Below, one piece after another: positions 1 through 10,990 of a stretch of DNA of 41,400 nucleotides; position 1 is the first letter of the stretch, and each line of letters starts with the position of its first letter. The translations under genes and the position numbers were made by a program. The stretch spans positions 74,127 to 115,526 of the forward strand of contig JBBBWG010029754.1 of the NCBI GenBank assembly GCA_037176905.1, read 5' to 3'. The notes beneath the pieces are model-generated. The model made no database searches. It was given only the letters and a program-made list of their open reading frames with translations, and had not been told where the DNA came from. The DNA comes from Azolla pinnata. Taxonomy: Eukaryota; Streptophyta; Polypodiopsida; Salviniales; Salviniaceae.

Positions 1-28
1 AGAAGAAGAAGAAGAAGAAGAAGAAGTT

Positions 29-110
29 GCTACTCAATTCCAGGCCTAGTGGTTAAAAACGACAATTGATACGGTCCCTGGGAACATGTTCGATTTTACC
101 ACCTTACAAA
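29..110 (+). mobile_element. Possible tRNA-derived SINE relic
   Basis: The word GGCCTAGTGG at 43-52 resembles an RNA polymerase III A box. GTTCGAT at 88-94 resembles the core of a B box (GGTTCGANTCC). The spacing of about 45 bp is compatible with a tRNA-derived SINE head. GAA repeats lie on both sides (1-27 and 110-125). No clear target-site duplication or second copy is visible in the window, so this may be chance. Confidence 0.3.
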
Positions 111-279
111 GAAGAAGAAGAAGAAACTTTATGATGCTCGACGATTCGATCCAATCCGATCCGTTGCCATCTGATCTTTAAATGACGAACGCGATGTACA
201 TTTATGTTCGGCGCGTGTACGTGTACGTACAGACGTATGCGTACGTACAGAAATGCGAGTGTACATCTGCAGGTAAATC

Positions 280-975
280 ATGGGTTGGTTGTCTCCGAAT
301 CAGAGCCAGTTGTAGACGGGGATTGTCTTGAGTTTAGCTTTGTTTATTTCATTGCCACCCTAAACCTTAAACCCTAAACCTTAAATCATGAAGCCTTAAC
401 CCTAAACCCTTAAGTTCCAGGATCATAACCAATGACACCATGCGGAATCAAAGCCAAGTTTAGACAACATTTGTCTTGAGTTAGCTTTGTTTATTTCTTT
501 GCTCTCCAGCATTAAACCTTGAATCCTAAACCCTAGACCCTAAACCTATCCAAAAACCCTAAACCCTTCCCGCTTGCAATACTTGGCTTGAATCTGATTG
601 CTGTAAGTTCCAGGTTCATAACCAATGACACCATGTTGAATCAAAGCCCGGTTTAGACAACGTTTGTCTTGAGTTAGCTTTATTTATTTCATTTCTCTCC
701 AGTATTAAACCCTGAATCCTAAACCCTAAACCCTACACCCTACACCTACGCAAAAACCCTAAACCCTTCCACTTGCAGTAATCGGCTCGAATCTGATTGC
801 TGTAAGCTCCATGCTCTGGTTTCTAACCAATGACACCATGGGGAAGTGGGTGGATGAAAGCCAATCAAAAGCCAGGTTTAGACATGGATTGTCTTGAGTT
901 TAGCTTTGTTTATCTCATTGCTCCTTAAACCCTAATAAGCCGTAAACACTGATAAACCCTAAACCCTAAAACCTG
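280..975. repeat. Tandem array, ~190-bp unit with telomere-like words
   Basis: There are about three and a half units. Recognisable unit starts (CCAGG/CCATG followed by ATAACC or CTAACC, then AATGACACCATG) lie near 413, 607 and 808; a partial unit precedes them at 280-412. Each unit carries the block TTGTCTTGAGTTTAGCTTTG and ends in several copies of CCCTAAACCC. The function is unknown and no coding potential is visible. Confidence 0.8.
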
Positions 976-980
976 GACAC

Positions 981-2400
981 CAACTTTAGAATAACATATA
1001 TAATAATAATAATAATAATATATATATATATACTGTAAAGAATATTTATTTTATTTTCTCCTTTGATTAAACAGAAAGAAAAATCTTAAATTGATCTATG
1101 CGCGCAACCAAGAAAAACAAAAGGAAAGAAATAGTAATGAAGAGATGGATGATATTAAGGTTTCTTTCATTATTATTATTACTATTGGCTTTCTTTTCTC
1201 GGTGCTTTCGAATGATTGGAAGTGGGATTGGACGTTTTATGATCAATCAAACGATAAGATATAAATGAGGAGCAAAATTGGGATAGGAAAAAAGAAAAGA
1301 AAAAGAAAGTATATACTATAGAGCTCTAGTAATTTTGATTCTAAATTTCCATCAAGTGGAGCTATGTTAATTTTTGTTTTTCTGTTTTCATTTACTCTTC
1401 AATGATCCAATCATAGGTTCTTCGTATAATTTCCAAGTTAAAATACAATAGTAATGTATAAATTTATCATATACCGTATATATATATATATTGTTTCGTT
1501 TCTCTCCTCTTTTTCTGCTCCTAATTATATATATAAATATATACACACACATCAAAATGGCGTTATTCTAGTGATCAATTTTGTTATACTATATTTATTT
1601 ACCTACATTTAAGTGTAATAGTTAGATGTGTAGATTATAACTAGATAAATATATAGATCTGAAATCTTGCCTATATTTGTGCCCCAAATTTTTTATCCTT
1701 CAAATAATTAAAACTTTGACTAAATTGGTTTTGTGTACCTGCTCAATGGCAAATGTTAATCCAATTGAATACAAATGCAATCCAAGGTAGTACAAACTCC
1801 ACCTAAAGAAAAGGGGGAGTAGATTTGCTAGATGATTACTTTTGGTTTATTAATCTAAATATAATGCCTTCTATATTGATTATATATATGTATAATCAAT
1901 TTGGAGTTTTGGATTTGGTCTTTTTTTAAAAAATTCTTTGTAATCTATTTTGAAAATGTTTCTCGAGCCACATCTTGTTTTTTCCCTATATTTGCTTCTT
2001 TGTCCTCCAAATCTTGATAAAAACCATTTGGGTTCACTCTATATAAAAGAAATCAAAGAAAAGAACAGTCCAAAACATAATGAGAAGGATGTCATGGTGA
2101 CATACATAGCATTCCAAATCTTATGGCTCAAATTTGGTGTGCAAATCACAAATTTAAAAGGCCAAAAAGCAAGTAGAGTCAGAAAAGAGCTAGATTTCTG
2201 TTTGAATGAAAAGAAAGGAGAGAAAAAAAAAGGGGGAAGGCTGAGATCTTGTTCTCCTAATGACTCTTGCAAAACAGACATCAGATCTCTCGAATTCGTC
2301 AGGTTTTTGGTTCCTGTCGATTCGCGACGATTCGAGCCCATAGTGATCTATCGTTGGAGATAATAATTTGGGTTAATGGAATCCCAGAGTGGAATGGTAT
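981..2400. other. AT-rich intergenic DNA, no gene seen
   Basis: AT-rich sequence with short TA runs (about 1000-1031 and 1475-1495) and poly-A/T tracts. The open frames here (for example 1950-2363 on plus) have no recognisable family signature and lack coding-like composition. I see nothing else of note. Confidence 0.6.
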
Positions 2401-2734
2401 CGCACCAGGAAAGGTTTCGATCGAAGATCAATCGAGCGCATTATCGATCTTTTCCCTGGCGCTGATTCTCTGCCGCCAACGACAGGATTTCGGGCAAACG
2501 GGATTCGTTCTGTAACGAATTCGTTCGTCAGGCGGAACCAACGACGATCGGCAATCGGATCTGATCAGGAACCGAAAGCGATGACATCAATGGAAAGTGC
2601 CAAACACATGGGAGCTCTCTGTCTGTCTGTCTCTCTATCACATTGTCACTCGCTTCGGAACGAACAAAACAAGCCATGTGATTCGAGCACGAATGGGGAA
2701 CATATCATTATCTTTTCTCGATGCATTGCATGCA

Positions 2735-2925
2735 TGAATGCATGAACATATGATGTATGTGTGGGTGTGTGTATGCATGAGTATATGCATGTTGTATGAA
2801 TGTGTGTGTGGATGTATGAATGTATGCATGCATGTGTGGGTATATGTATCTAGGAATGTATGTATGCAATACAGGCACTGATGTATGCATATGTGTGGCT
2901 GTATGCATGTATGCATATGGGTGAT
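2735..2925. repeat. TATG/TGCATG-rich degenerate microsatellite
   Basis: About 190 bp of irregular GTATG, GCATG and GTGTG words. The overlapping minus-strand frames rich in His, Thr and Tyr are a by-product of the repeat. A short GC-rich block follows at about 2930-3000, including a run of seven G near 2960. No gene is recognised between here and the next repeat block. Confidence 0.75.
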
Positions 2926-3597
2926 TTTCCCCGCGCCCGAAATCGAAGAAAGCGGGGAGCGGGGGGGCGCGCCCACCGGCCGAGTGTGAACACGCCGAAA
3001 TATGATAAATTTTTCCCGAGCGGGATTTGCGATGCAAGCTTCTGTTGTTGCCTGACTTAACCCTGGGACATCGGCCGAAACGAGAGAATCGATCGGGTTC
3101 AATAAGATTAGAAAACGAAAAAGAAAACGGAAACAGAACAGAAGCAGCCCTCGAAATCGGACTACATCTGTCTGTTTTGATTTGTAAGGAGCGGGAAGAA
3201 AAGGGGTAGAGAATCGATAATAAAACAGCTAAGGCTTCATTCACCAAGATTCCTTGAACCAATGATAAACCTGGTTGTATTTCCCTTGATGTAGAGTTAT
3301 CACTGTTATGCCGACAAGGCATGTTGGTTTCTAATACTAAAGTAGGATACAGTAAACTGTTCGCCAGGGGCACGAAGTCTATATGCATGCTTGCTTGTAT
3401 TGTATGTTTCGATTTGGGGCAAAAGCACTACATGTTGTATGTTTTGAGATAGTTCTGTAAAGCTCGATGAATGATTAACGGTATCAAGATCCTGTTTTGT
3501 GGTCCTGTATGAATGCATGCATGCATGTATGTATGATCGATGGCCGTTGCCGTAGAAGCTGAGGCCTTCTGTCGTAGTTTCTGCGAGACGCTCCGAA

Positions 3598-3865
3598 ACC
3601 CTAGACAAACCCTAGAATTGAAATCAATCGATCAAAGGCCAGGGAGAGGCGCAAACGCAGACTCTGGGAGCGATCGGAAACCCTAAAGAACAAACCCTAG
3701 AATTGAGCTGATCCATCCATCCATCCATCAAAGCAGAAACTTGCATAAACAGAAGAAGAAGAAGAAGAAGAAGAAGAAGAAGAAGAACCAGAAGCGGGAG
3801 AAGACCGCGCGAAACCCTAAAAACAAAACCCTAAACACAAAACCCTAAAAACAAAACCCTAGAAT
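3598..3865. repeat. Telobox-rich block with GAA microsatellite
   Basis: Several AAACCCTA/AACCCTAG words lie at 3598-3720 and 3810-3865, and a GAA tract fills 3751-3787. AAACCCTA (telo-box) is a known promoter and leader element of plant translation-machinery genes. Here it is one of many scattered copies, and no open reading frame follows, so I make no promoter call. Confidence 0.6.
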
Positions 3866-4099
3866 CGAACCGAATCATTCGGTTTTGAGGCAGAAAACCA
3901 TCAATCTCTCTATCCATCTATGCATGTCAAAAAAGCCTTAAAGCCTCCTCTCTTCTCTATCTTATGGACTCAAACCCTAATTTTGAAGCTTTCAAAAAAT
4001 CATTGAGATCAAAGATCTAATCCTCTTCATGATCTTATCTGCCCACAAATCCAATTCAAAATTTGGAAGTGGGTGTTGCCCTTTTATCTCATGTGCAAA

Positions 4100-4540
4100 A
4101 GTGTGCCCCCATCCTCAAACCACAAACCACATAGCACACCATACCATACATGCATGCACACATAGCGTATCACACATGGCATAGCATGCACACATGGGCA
4201 GAGCATACATGCACATGCACATAGCACCATAACGCACATGCACATGCACCCGAGAGCCATAGCATACATGTACATGCACCCGATGGCCATAACATACATG
4301 CACATGCACCCGAGGATCATAACATACATGCACATGCACATGCACATGCACATAGCATGAGATGCATACAATCATGCATGCACATCTCCATTCATCCATC
4401 AGAGACCACCGCATGCATGCTCGCATAGTCCCGACACATACATACACAAACAGGCACACATAGCATAGCATAGCAGGCACGCATACATCTCCGTCTCTCA
4501 CATGACACGCCGCATTCACATACATGCATGCACATGCACC
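4100..4540. repeat. CATACATGCACATGCAC minisatellite
   Basis: Irregular tandem words of CATACATGCACATGCACC type; the clearest ~35-bp units lie at 4205-4345 (ending in CCCGAGAG, CCCGATGG and CCCGAGGA). Long minus-strand frames here, rich in Met, Cys and Tyr, are repeat artefacts. Confidence 0.85.
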
Positions 4541-5215
4541 ACCACATCCATCCATTGACATACATCCACATCCATCCATTCACATACATCCACATCCATC
4601 CATTCACATACACCTCCACATCCATCCACATCCATCCATTCACATACATCCACATCCATCCATTGACATCCATTGACATCCATGCAGTCACATACATCGA
4701 CATCCATCCATTCACATATCATCCATTGACATCCATCCATTGACATACATCCACATCCATCCATTGACATCCATCCATTGACATACATCCACATCCATCA
4801 ATTGTCATACATCCACATCCATCCATTGACATACATCCACATCCATCCAATGACATCCATTGACATCCATGCATTCACATACATCCACATCCATCCATTC
4901 ACATACCATCCATTCACATACATCCATTCACATGCATCCACATCCATCCATTGACATCCATTCACATACCATCCATTGAAATCACATCCATCCATTGACA
5001 TACATCCACATCCATCCATTGACGTACATCCACATCCATACATTCCCATCCATCCACATCCACATCCATCCACATCCATCCACATGCATCCATTCACATG
5101 CATCCACATCCATGCATCCACATGCATCCATTCACATGCATCCACATCCATCCATCCACATGCATCCACATCCATCCATCCACATGCATCCACATCCATT
5201 CAATCATTCATTATT
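4541..5215. repeat. ACATCCATCCATTGAC minisatellite, ~670 bp
   Basis: A dense array of CATCCATC-based words with higher-order units such as ACATACATCCACATCCATCC, alternating with CATTGAC or CATTCAC. It ends about 60 bp before the purine-rich leader of the neprosin-type gene. All six frames are largely open because the period lacks stops, which produces false open frames on both strands. Confidence 0.9.
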
Positions 5216-5270
5216 ATTCACCTTTCTTGTACAGGGATATTCACAGCACCGCCCAACCACCATAGCCAAA

Positions 5271-5550
5271 GCTCAGAAGCAGAAGAAGAAGAAGAAGAAG
5301 CTCAGAAGCTCAGAAGCTCAGAAGCTCAGAATCAGAAGCAAGAAGCAGAAGAAGAAGAAGAAGAAGAAGGAGAAGCTCAGAAGCAAAAGAAGCAGCTTAG
5401 AAGCTCAGAAGCAGAAGAAGCAGCTCAGAAGCTCAGAAGCAGCTCAGAAGCTCAGAAGCTCAGAAGCAGCTCAGAAGCTCAGAAGCTCAGAAGCAGCTCA
5501 GAAGCTCAGAAGCAGCTCAGAAGCAGAAGAAGAAGTAGTGGAAGAAGAAG
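5271..5550 (+). promoter_or_regulatory. Purine-rich CAGAAG/GAAGAA leader tract
   Basis: About 280 bp of nearly pure AG/C sequence built from AGAAGAAG and CTCAGAAGCAG words. It starts about 460 bp upstream of the neprosin-type start codon and is probably 5' leader or core promoter. GAAGAAGAA is the TL1 element bound by TBF1, and purine-rich R-motifs in plant leaders affect translation in immunity; any such role here is inference. The translated frame is low-complexity and I do not treat it as coding. Confidence 0.45.
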
Positions 5551-5733
5551 AAGAATCCCTTCTCCATCACCACATCACCGTCCGTTTCTCCATCGCCATA
5601 GCTTTCCTTTTGCTACCTCGCTTTCCCTCCGCGTGTGTGTGGTGGAGCTCGAAGCTTCCATCGCCATAGCCAGGAACCAGAGCGAGCCACACACGCAGGG
5701 AGAAAGAGAGAAGCCAGCAGCGAGAGAGAAGCT

Positions 5734-6697
5734 ATGCTTGCGCCCGCCATAGCCAGAGCTTCTGCCGCTCCTTCTTCCTCCTCCGCCCGGCCCCGATTCC
5801 CTGCTGCGTGGAAGAGCAGGAAGCGAAGCTCCCATGGCGGCTTCTTCTTCTTCTTCTTCTTCTTCCTCTTACTCCTCGCCTTCTGCTTCGTCTTCCTCGG
5901 CGGCGACCTCGTGCTCTGTGGGCGGCTTCATACGAGCAAGAAGCTCTCCCGCACGAGAGCTCACCTGAAGCGCCTCAATCGACCTGCAGTATCCAGCATT
6001 CAGGTATCATCATCGCCATCGCCATCGCCATCGCCATCGCCATCGCCATCGCCATAGCTTTCCTGCGTTCTCTTCATCGCCATAGCCATCGCCGTAGTAG
6101 CTTTTTCCTGCGTTTCTCTTCATCACCGCCACCATCGCCATAGCTTCCATGCGCTAGCTTCATCACCATCGCCATAGCTTTCCATCAATTCTGCCCATCT
6201 TTCTATCCTCATCATCATCATTCTCTTCATCACCGCCACCATCGCCATAGCTTCCATGCCCTAGCTTCATCACCATCGCCATAGCTTTCCATCAATTCTG
6301 CCCATCTTTCTATCCTCATCATCATCCTCATCATCATCAGGCAGCAGCTGCTGCTGCATTGTCATTCTTCTTCTTGCCTCTGAATTTCTGACATACCGAT
6401 GCATATATGTCGACCTTCGGGGCGTAGGCCATGGCTAGGGTTAGGGTTTGGGGATCCTTGTCGTAGCTCAACATCCAGAACCTGCACAGCATTTCATTCC
6501 TTTCACCATTCCCAATCCCTGACGAGCCCAAACCCTAAAAACGGTCTTCTTCTTCTCCCTCTTCTTGGTCTTGTTCTTGTTCTTCGAATGCCACTTCCTA
6601 AACCCTAAACCCTAAACCCTAAAAACCCTAAACCTTCACCTTCACCATCGCCATCGCCATCATCATCTTCTTCATCTTCTTCTTCTTCATCTTCATC

Positions 6698-6729
<32 letters not shown>

Positions 6730-9700
6730 CTTCTTCTTCTTCTTTTTCATCTTCATCATCATCATCATCATCATCATCATCTTCTTCTTCTTCTTCATCA
6801 TCATCTTCTTCATCTTCTTCTTTCTTTGCCGAGCTCGCCATGGACTGACTGTATTGTGATCTCCATCGCTGCGACTGTTTTTGCAGAGCCCTGATGGCGA
6901 CGTAATCGACTGTGTGTTGCTCTCTCAGCAACCTGCATTTGATCACCCCTTGCTCAAGGACCACAAACTACAGGTATTCGATCTCTTCTATTTGATCAAT
7001 CTCTCTCCTTTTCTCGCTTGAATTCTCTCTATTTTTCTCTATCTTTTGCTACTGTTGCTGCTTCTCTTCTTCTTCTTCTTCTTCTTGCCGAATCCTTCTT
7101 CTTGCTAAATCGATTTTACCTTCTTTCTTCTTCTTGCTGAATCGATTCTACCTTCTGTCTTCTTCTTGTCGCTAAATCCTTCTTCTTCTTCTGCTGCTGC
7201 TGCTGCTTCTTCTTCTTCTTCTTGCTAAATCGATTTTACCTTCTTCTTCTTGCTGCTAAATCCTTCTTCTTCTTCTTCTGCTTCATGGTAAATCGATTTT
7301 ACCTTCTTTCTTCTTCTTGCTAAATCGATTTTACCTTCTTTCTTCTTCTTGCTGCCAAATCCTTCTTCTGCTTCTTTTGCTTCATGCTAAATCGATTTTA
7401 CCTTCTTTCTTCTTCTTGCTGCTAAATCCATCTTCTTCTGCTTCTGCTTCATGCTAAATCGATTTGCTAAATCGATTTTACCTTCTTTCTTCTTCTTGTT
7501 GCTAAATTCTTCTTCTTCTTCTTCTTCCGCCATGGATTTTGAGGAAGGAATCCCCTACAAAGCTCTAAACTTTCCCCTGTGCTTTCATTTCTGCAGGTGG
7601 AACCTCCTCAAGTTCCTGAAGGATTGAGGAGGAGAGGCGAAGAGCAGATGCACGTGGAAGAGCAAGAGGATATGGCGGAAGGGGAGCAGAAGCAGCAGAA
7701 GCAGAGGAAGCACTCGCAGCTATGGCATCGAAGCGAGAGCAGGTGTCCGGAGGGAACTGTGCCGATCCGCAGAACGTCTGAGGAAGATCTGCTGAGGGCT
7801 CGGAAGCTCTCGCATTACGGGAAGAAGAAGCACCGGCCTGCGCAGCCTACATCTCCTGTTATCCACAACACGATCAACGAGAACGGCCATCAGGTTTGGA
7901 GAACCCTAAAACCCTAATCCCTAAACCCTAAACCTTTGGCCATGGACCCTAGCTTCAACTTCTGAACCCTAAACCCTAAATCCTGTTCCCCTCAACCCTA
8001 AACCCTTCGCTTTAGGCTCTAAATGCCTGAACCCTAAAACCCTGAGCTTTAGACTCTGCTGCCTGAACCCTAAGCCCTAAACTCTCTCCCAGTTTTGTAG
8101 CCACCAGGCTATGGTTGAAACCCTAGCTGAACCCATGAACCCTAACTTCAAATTCTGAACCCTTGTCCCCTAACCCTAATACAAGCCACCAGGCTATGGT
8201 TGAAACTATCGCTGAACCCATGAACCCTAATTTCAAATTCTGAACCCTTATCCCCTAAACCCTAACCCGAAATTCTGTTCCCCTGAATGCTACATCCTAA
8301 GATTTAAACCCTAATGTCTAAACCCCAACCGAATCCATCTCAATCTCCTTTGTCTCCAATGCACCGAATTCTGCGAATTGAATAGATTTGCCTGCCAGTC
8401 CATCCATCCATCCATCTCTACGCGTCTTCTAATCTGTCAAATGTTATGATCTGAACGCTGCGTTTTGTGGGTTTTTCCCCACCTCTTTCTCTGGTTGCTT
8501 GGCAGCATGCAATTGCATACGTCGAGGGCGCGGCTTATTATGGTGCCAAGGCCGTAATCAATGTCTGGGGACCTTCCATTGACGTGCCCAATGAATTCAG
8601 CCTCTCACAGCTATGGCTCTTAGCTGGTTCATTCGATGGAGATCTCAACAGCATCGAAGCTGGTTGGCAAGTAAGCAAGAAGAAGAAGAAGAAGAAGAAG
8701 AAGATCTCTACTTTCTTGTGAATTTTCTGTACATACAAGTTCGAAACTCCACAGAATTAAACAAGGAAGAAGGACATCTCTCCTTTCTTGTGAATTTCCT
8801 GTACATACAAGTTTGAAACTCCACAGAATTAAACAACTACTAATAAATGGCTGATTTTCCTTACATTATCTGTAGGTGAGTCCTGACCTGTATGGAGATA
8901 ACAACACAAGGTTGTTCACATATTGGACAGTAAGTCATGGGCTCCATCATTATGTGCTACTTCTGCATCATCATCATCTTTTACACAATTGTGTGTGTGT
9001 TTTCAGAGTGATTCATACCAAGCTACTGGGTGCTACAATCTGCTTTGCTCCGGGTTTATCCAAATTAGCGATCAGATTGCGTTGGGTGCCACTATTTCGC
9101 CGGTTTCGAGCTTTGATGACAGGCAATTCGATATCGAGATCCTCATCTGGAAGGTAACCCCGACATCGAACTCTGAATTCATCGTGTTGCTCGAAGAAAA
9201 CCCTAATCCCCAAACCCTAAACCCGTACCAAGAGTCCTTGGATAGGTTCGGAGGTTTTTGGACTGGTACGTGGCACATGGCTGTTCACACAAGCTGGATA
9301 CTCATGATGCAAAGATAAAGAGTTTTATTAACAGCAGACATACATTCTTAGGATAGCCATGAATTTGACTGAATTCTAGCGTTAGATGAAGTCTGAGACA
9401 AAGAAGGAGATACCTAATGCTTTCATGGCCGTTGGTTTCATCGATGGGTTATGAGTATGGATCGATGATGAAATAGAATAAAAACAAGATTGATGGCAAA
9501 CAAGCTGTAGTCCGATCGTCAAAACACCGGGAAGGATCGATGAGCGAAAGTGGTCAGTCAGTTTGGCAAACCTTAAGCCCTGACACTAAACCTTAAAACC
9601 CCTAAAATCCTATACCTTGAGAAAATCCTAAACCTTAAGCCATAGGGGTATACAACGAAGCGCTGATTGCTGTAAGGAGCGTGGTAGTTGTTCCACCTCG

Positions 9701-10616
9701 ACCCAGGACTTGCTGATATAACCTGGTTGTTATGTTAGAAGGAGCTTGCTAGTTTGTTCCAGCTTAATCAATGAGTTGCTGATATAACCTGGTTGTTAGA
9801 AGGAGCTTTGCTAGTTTGTTCCAGCGTGATCGATGAGTTGTCAGTATAACAACTACCAGCTCGATCAAGGAGTTGCTTATATATCCTGGTTGTTAGAAGG
9901 AGCTTGGTAGTTATGGAGTTGTCAGTATAACAATTACCAGCTCGATCAAGGAGTTGCTTTTATATCCTGGTTGTTAGAAGGAGCTTGGTAGTTATTCTGG
10001 CTCGAACGATGAGTCTGCTGGCTTTGGTATAACAACTACCAGCTCGATCAATGAGTTGCTGGTATAACCTGATTGTTAGAAGGAGCTTGGTAGTTATTCG
10101 GGCTCGAACGATGAGTTTGCTGGCTACGGTGTAACCACTACCAGCTCGATCAATGAGTTGCTGATATAGCCTGAGTTTGCTGGCTATGGTGATTGATACA
10201 AGCAGCTGATGTGAGAAGAAGTGTTTGTTGCATCGCAGGATCCGAGGGCAGGGGATTGGTGGATGTCATTCGGGCAGAACTGCGTGTTGGGTTATTGGCC
10301 AGCAGCTCTGTTTACATATCTGGCTGATTCAGCTTCAATGGTGGAGTGGGGAGGAGAGGTTGTGAATTCGCAGCCCGACGGAAGGCACACATCGACGCAG
10401 ATGGGGAGTGGCCATTTCCCTCTCGAGGGCTTCGGAAGAGCTTCCTACTTCTCCAACCTGCAGGTTGTTGATTCCAACAACAATCTCCAATCCCCCGGGG
10501 ATCTCAGCACCTTCTCCGAGAATTCGGCTTGCTACGATGTGCAGAACGGGTACAATGCCGATTGGGGTTACTACTTCTACTATGGTGGACCTGGATGGAA
10601 TCAAGGCTGCAGATAA
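5734..10616 (+). CDS. Neprosin-domain (DUF239) secretory/membrane protein, 7 exons
   Basis: Exons: 5734-6003, 6887-6973, 7597-7893, 8506-8670, 8876-8929, 9007-9153, 10239-10616; all introns are GT-AG in phase 0; 465 residues. Residues 37-55 are a hydrophobic Phe/Leu segment (signal anchor or signal peptide). Residues about 70-220 form the neprosin activation-peptide domain ([39 protein letters not shown]). Residues about 219-465 form the neprosin domain ([70 protein letters not shown]). Glu269 (IEAGW) and Glu380 (WGGE) are 111 residues apart, close to the 109 separating the catalytic Glu188/Glu297 of Nepenthes neprosin, so glutamic peptidase activity is possible. Most plant members have no known substrate. 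An in-frame upstream ATG at 5635 would add 33 residues; I chose 5734 because the extension is low-complexity. Confidence 0.93.
6011..6054 (+). repeat. (CATCGC)n microsatellite at start of intron 1
   Basis: About seven CATCGC hexamers begin 7 bases after the exon 1 donor of the neprosin-type gene. The exon 1 frame reads through them as Ser-Pro repeats before a stop near 6057, so intron retention would add a short Ser-Pro tail and end the protein. Confidence 0.85.
6114..6327 (+). repeat. 107-bp tandem duplication, two copies
   Basis: TTCTCTTCATCACCGCCACC begins at 6114 and again at 6221. The copies are nearly identical (for example ATGCGCTAGC versus ATGCCCTAGC), so the duplication is recent. 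It lies in intron 1 of the neprosin-type gene. Confidence 0.85.
6595..6826 (+). repeat. Telomere-like words and (CTT/CAT)n microsatellite
   Basis: CCTAAACCCTAAACCCTAAA at about 6597-6630 is followed by CATCAT/CTTCTT triplets to about 6826, all inside intron 1 of the neprosin-type gene. The minus strand translates as an Asp/Glu-rich open frame (6605-6964), which I treat as a microsatellite artefact. Confidence 0.8.
7060..7520 (+). repeat. Minisatellite with AAATCGATTT palindromes in intron 2
   Basis: Units of CTAAATCGATTTTACCTTCT separated by variable CTTCTTCTTGCTG spacers recur about eight times between 7100 and 7480, with one variant reading GAATCGATTC. Each unit contains a 10-bp perfect palindrome (AAATCGATTT). 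The array occupies most of intron 2 of the neprosin-type gene and ends about 80 bp before the exon 3 acceptor. Confidence 0.8.
7900..8320 (+). repeat. Telomere-like degenerate array with 86-bp duplication
   Basis: Intron 3 of the neprosin-type gene is largely made of CCCTAAACCCT-related words. Inside it, CCACCAGGCTATGGTTGAAA occurs at 8101 and 8187 with similar following sequence, giving a direct duplication of about 86 bp. Confidence 0.75.
8676..8838 (+). repeat. GAA microsatellite and ~65-bp direct duplication
   Basis: A GAA tract (8676-8703) follows the exon 4 donor of the neprosin-type gene. Two copies of a block containing CTTTCTTGTGAATTT, GTACATACAAGTT and AACTCCACAGAATTAAACAA follow at about 8709-8765 and 8781-8838. 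They fill intron 4. Confidence 0.8.
9690..10195 (+). repeat. Minisatellite with inverted arms in intron 6
   Basis: About seven degenerate units combine GAGTTGCTGATATAACCTGG, TTGTTAGAAGGAGCTTGGTA and AACTACCAGCTCGATCAA. GAGCTTGGTAGTT (for example 9981-9993) and AACTACCAGCTC (for example 10034-10045) are near reverse complements, so adjacent modules can pair as hairpins with loops of about 40 bases. The array lies just upstream of the last exon of the neprosin-type gene. Confidence 0.75.
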
Positions 10617-10958
10617 TGGAAGAACCCTTCGAAGAAGAAGATCGAAGAAAGACTGAATGAAGCAGCATCAGCATGAACACTGCCTCAGCAGCACCAGCCA
10701 AAAACAAAAACCCAAAACTAGAAGAGGAAAACAAGCCTGAAAATCAAGAAAAAGAAAGGAGCAGACTCTTCCCATCTGCTTGATGAAATGAGATAGATTT
10801 AAAAAAGAAAGGGCTCCATTTGATGAGGACTGAATCCCACCCCCAAGTATTCAATCTTCATCATCTGTGTGCCTGCTGCAATCCACTCCATTCATCCTCC
10901 CTCCTTTGTGCATATTATGGAGCAAAATGTAGGTAGTTGTTGGAGATGTAATGATAGC

Positions 10959-10990
<32 letters not shown>

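Noticed and set aside
1950-3388. Open frames of 60-226 codons on both strands
   Set aside because: No family motifs; several are driven by the TGCATG-rich repeat, and none has consistent splice structure or relatives I can recall.
4084-5199. Several long Met/Cys/Trp/Asp-rich open frames on the minus strand
   Set aside because: They are translations of stop-free tandem repeats (CATGCAC and CATCCATC); every frame gives periodic peptides and no family motif.
4976-5752. 258-residue plus-strand frame with SSEAQKLR repeats
   Set aside because: It runs from the CATCCATC satellite through the purine leader; only low-complexity peptide, in a position that fits an untranslated leader.
5834-5965. Alternative neprosin start ATG GCG GCT in a poly-Ser frame
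   Set aside because: That frame hits TGA at 5967 before the exon 1 donor and cannot join exon 2; the poly-Phe frame joins in phase and gives the conserved [10 protein letters not shown] end.
6605-6964. Asp/Glu-rich 119-residue minus-strand frame
   Set aside because: It is the antisense reading of a CTT/CAT microsatellite in intron 1 and overlaps exon 2 of the neprosin-type gene.
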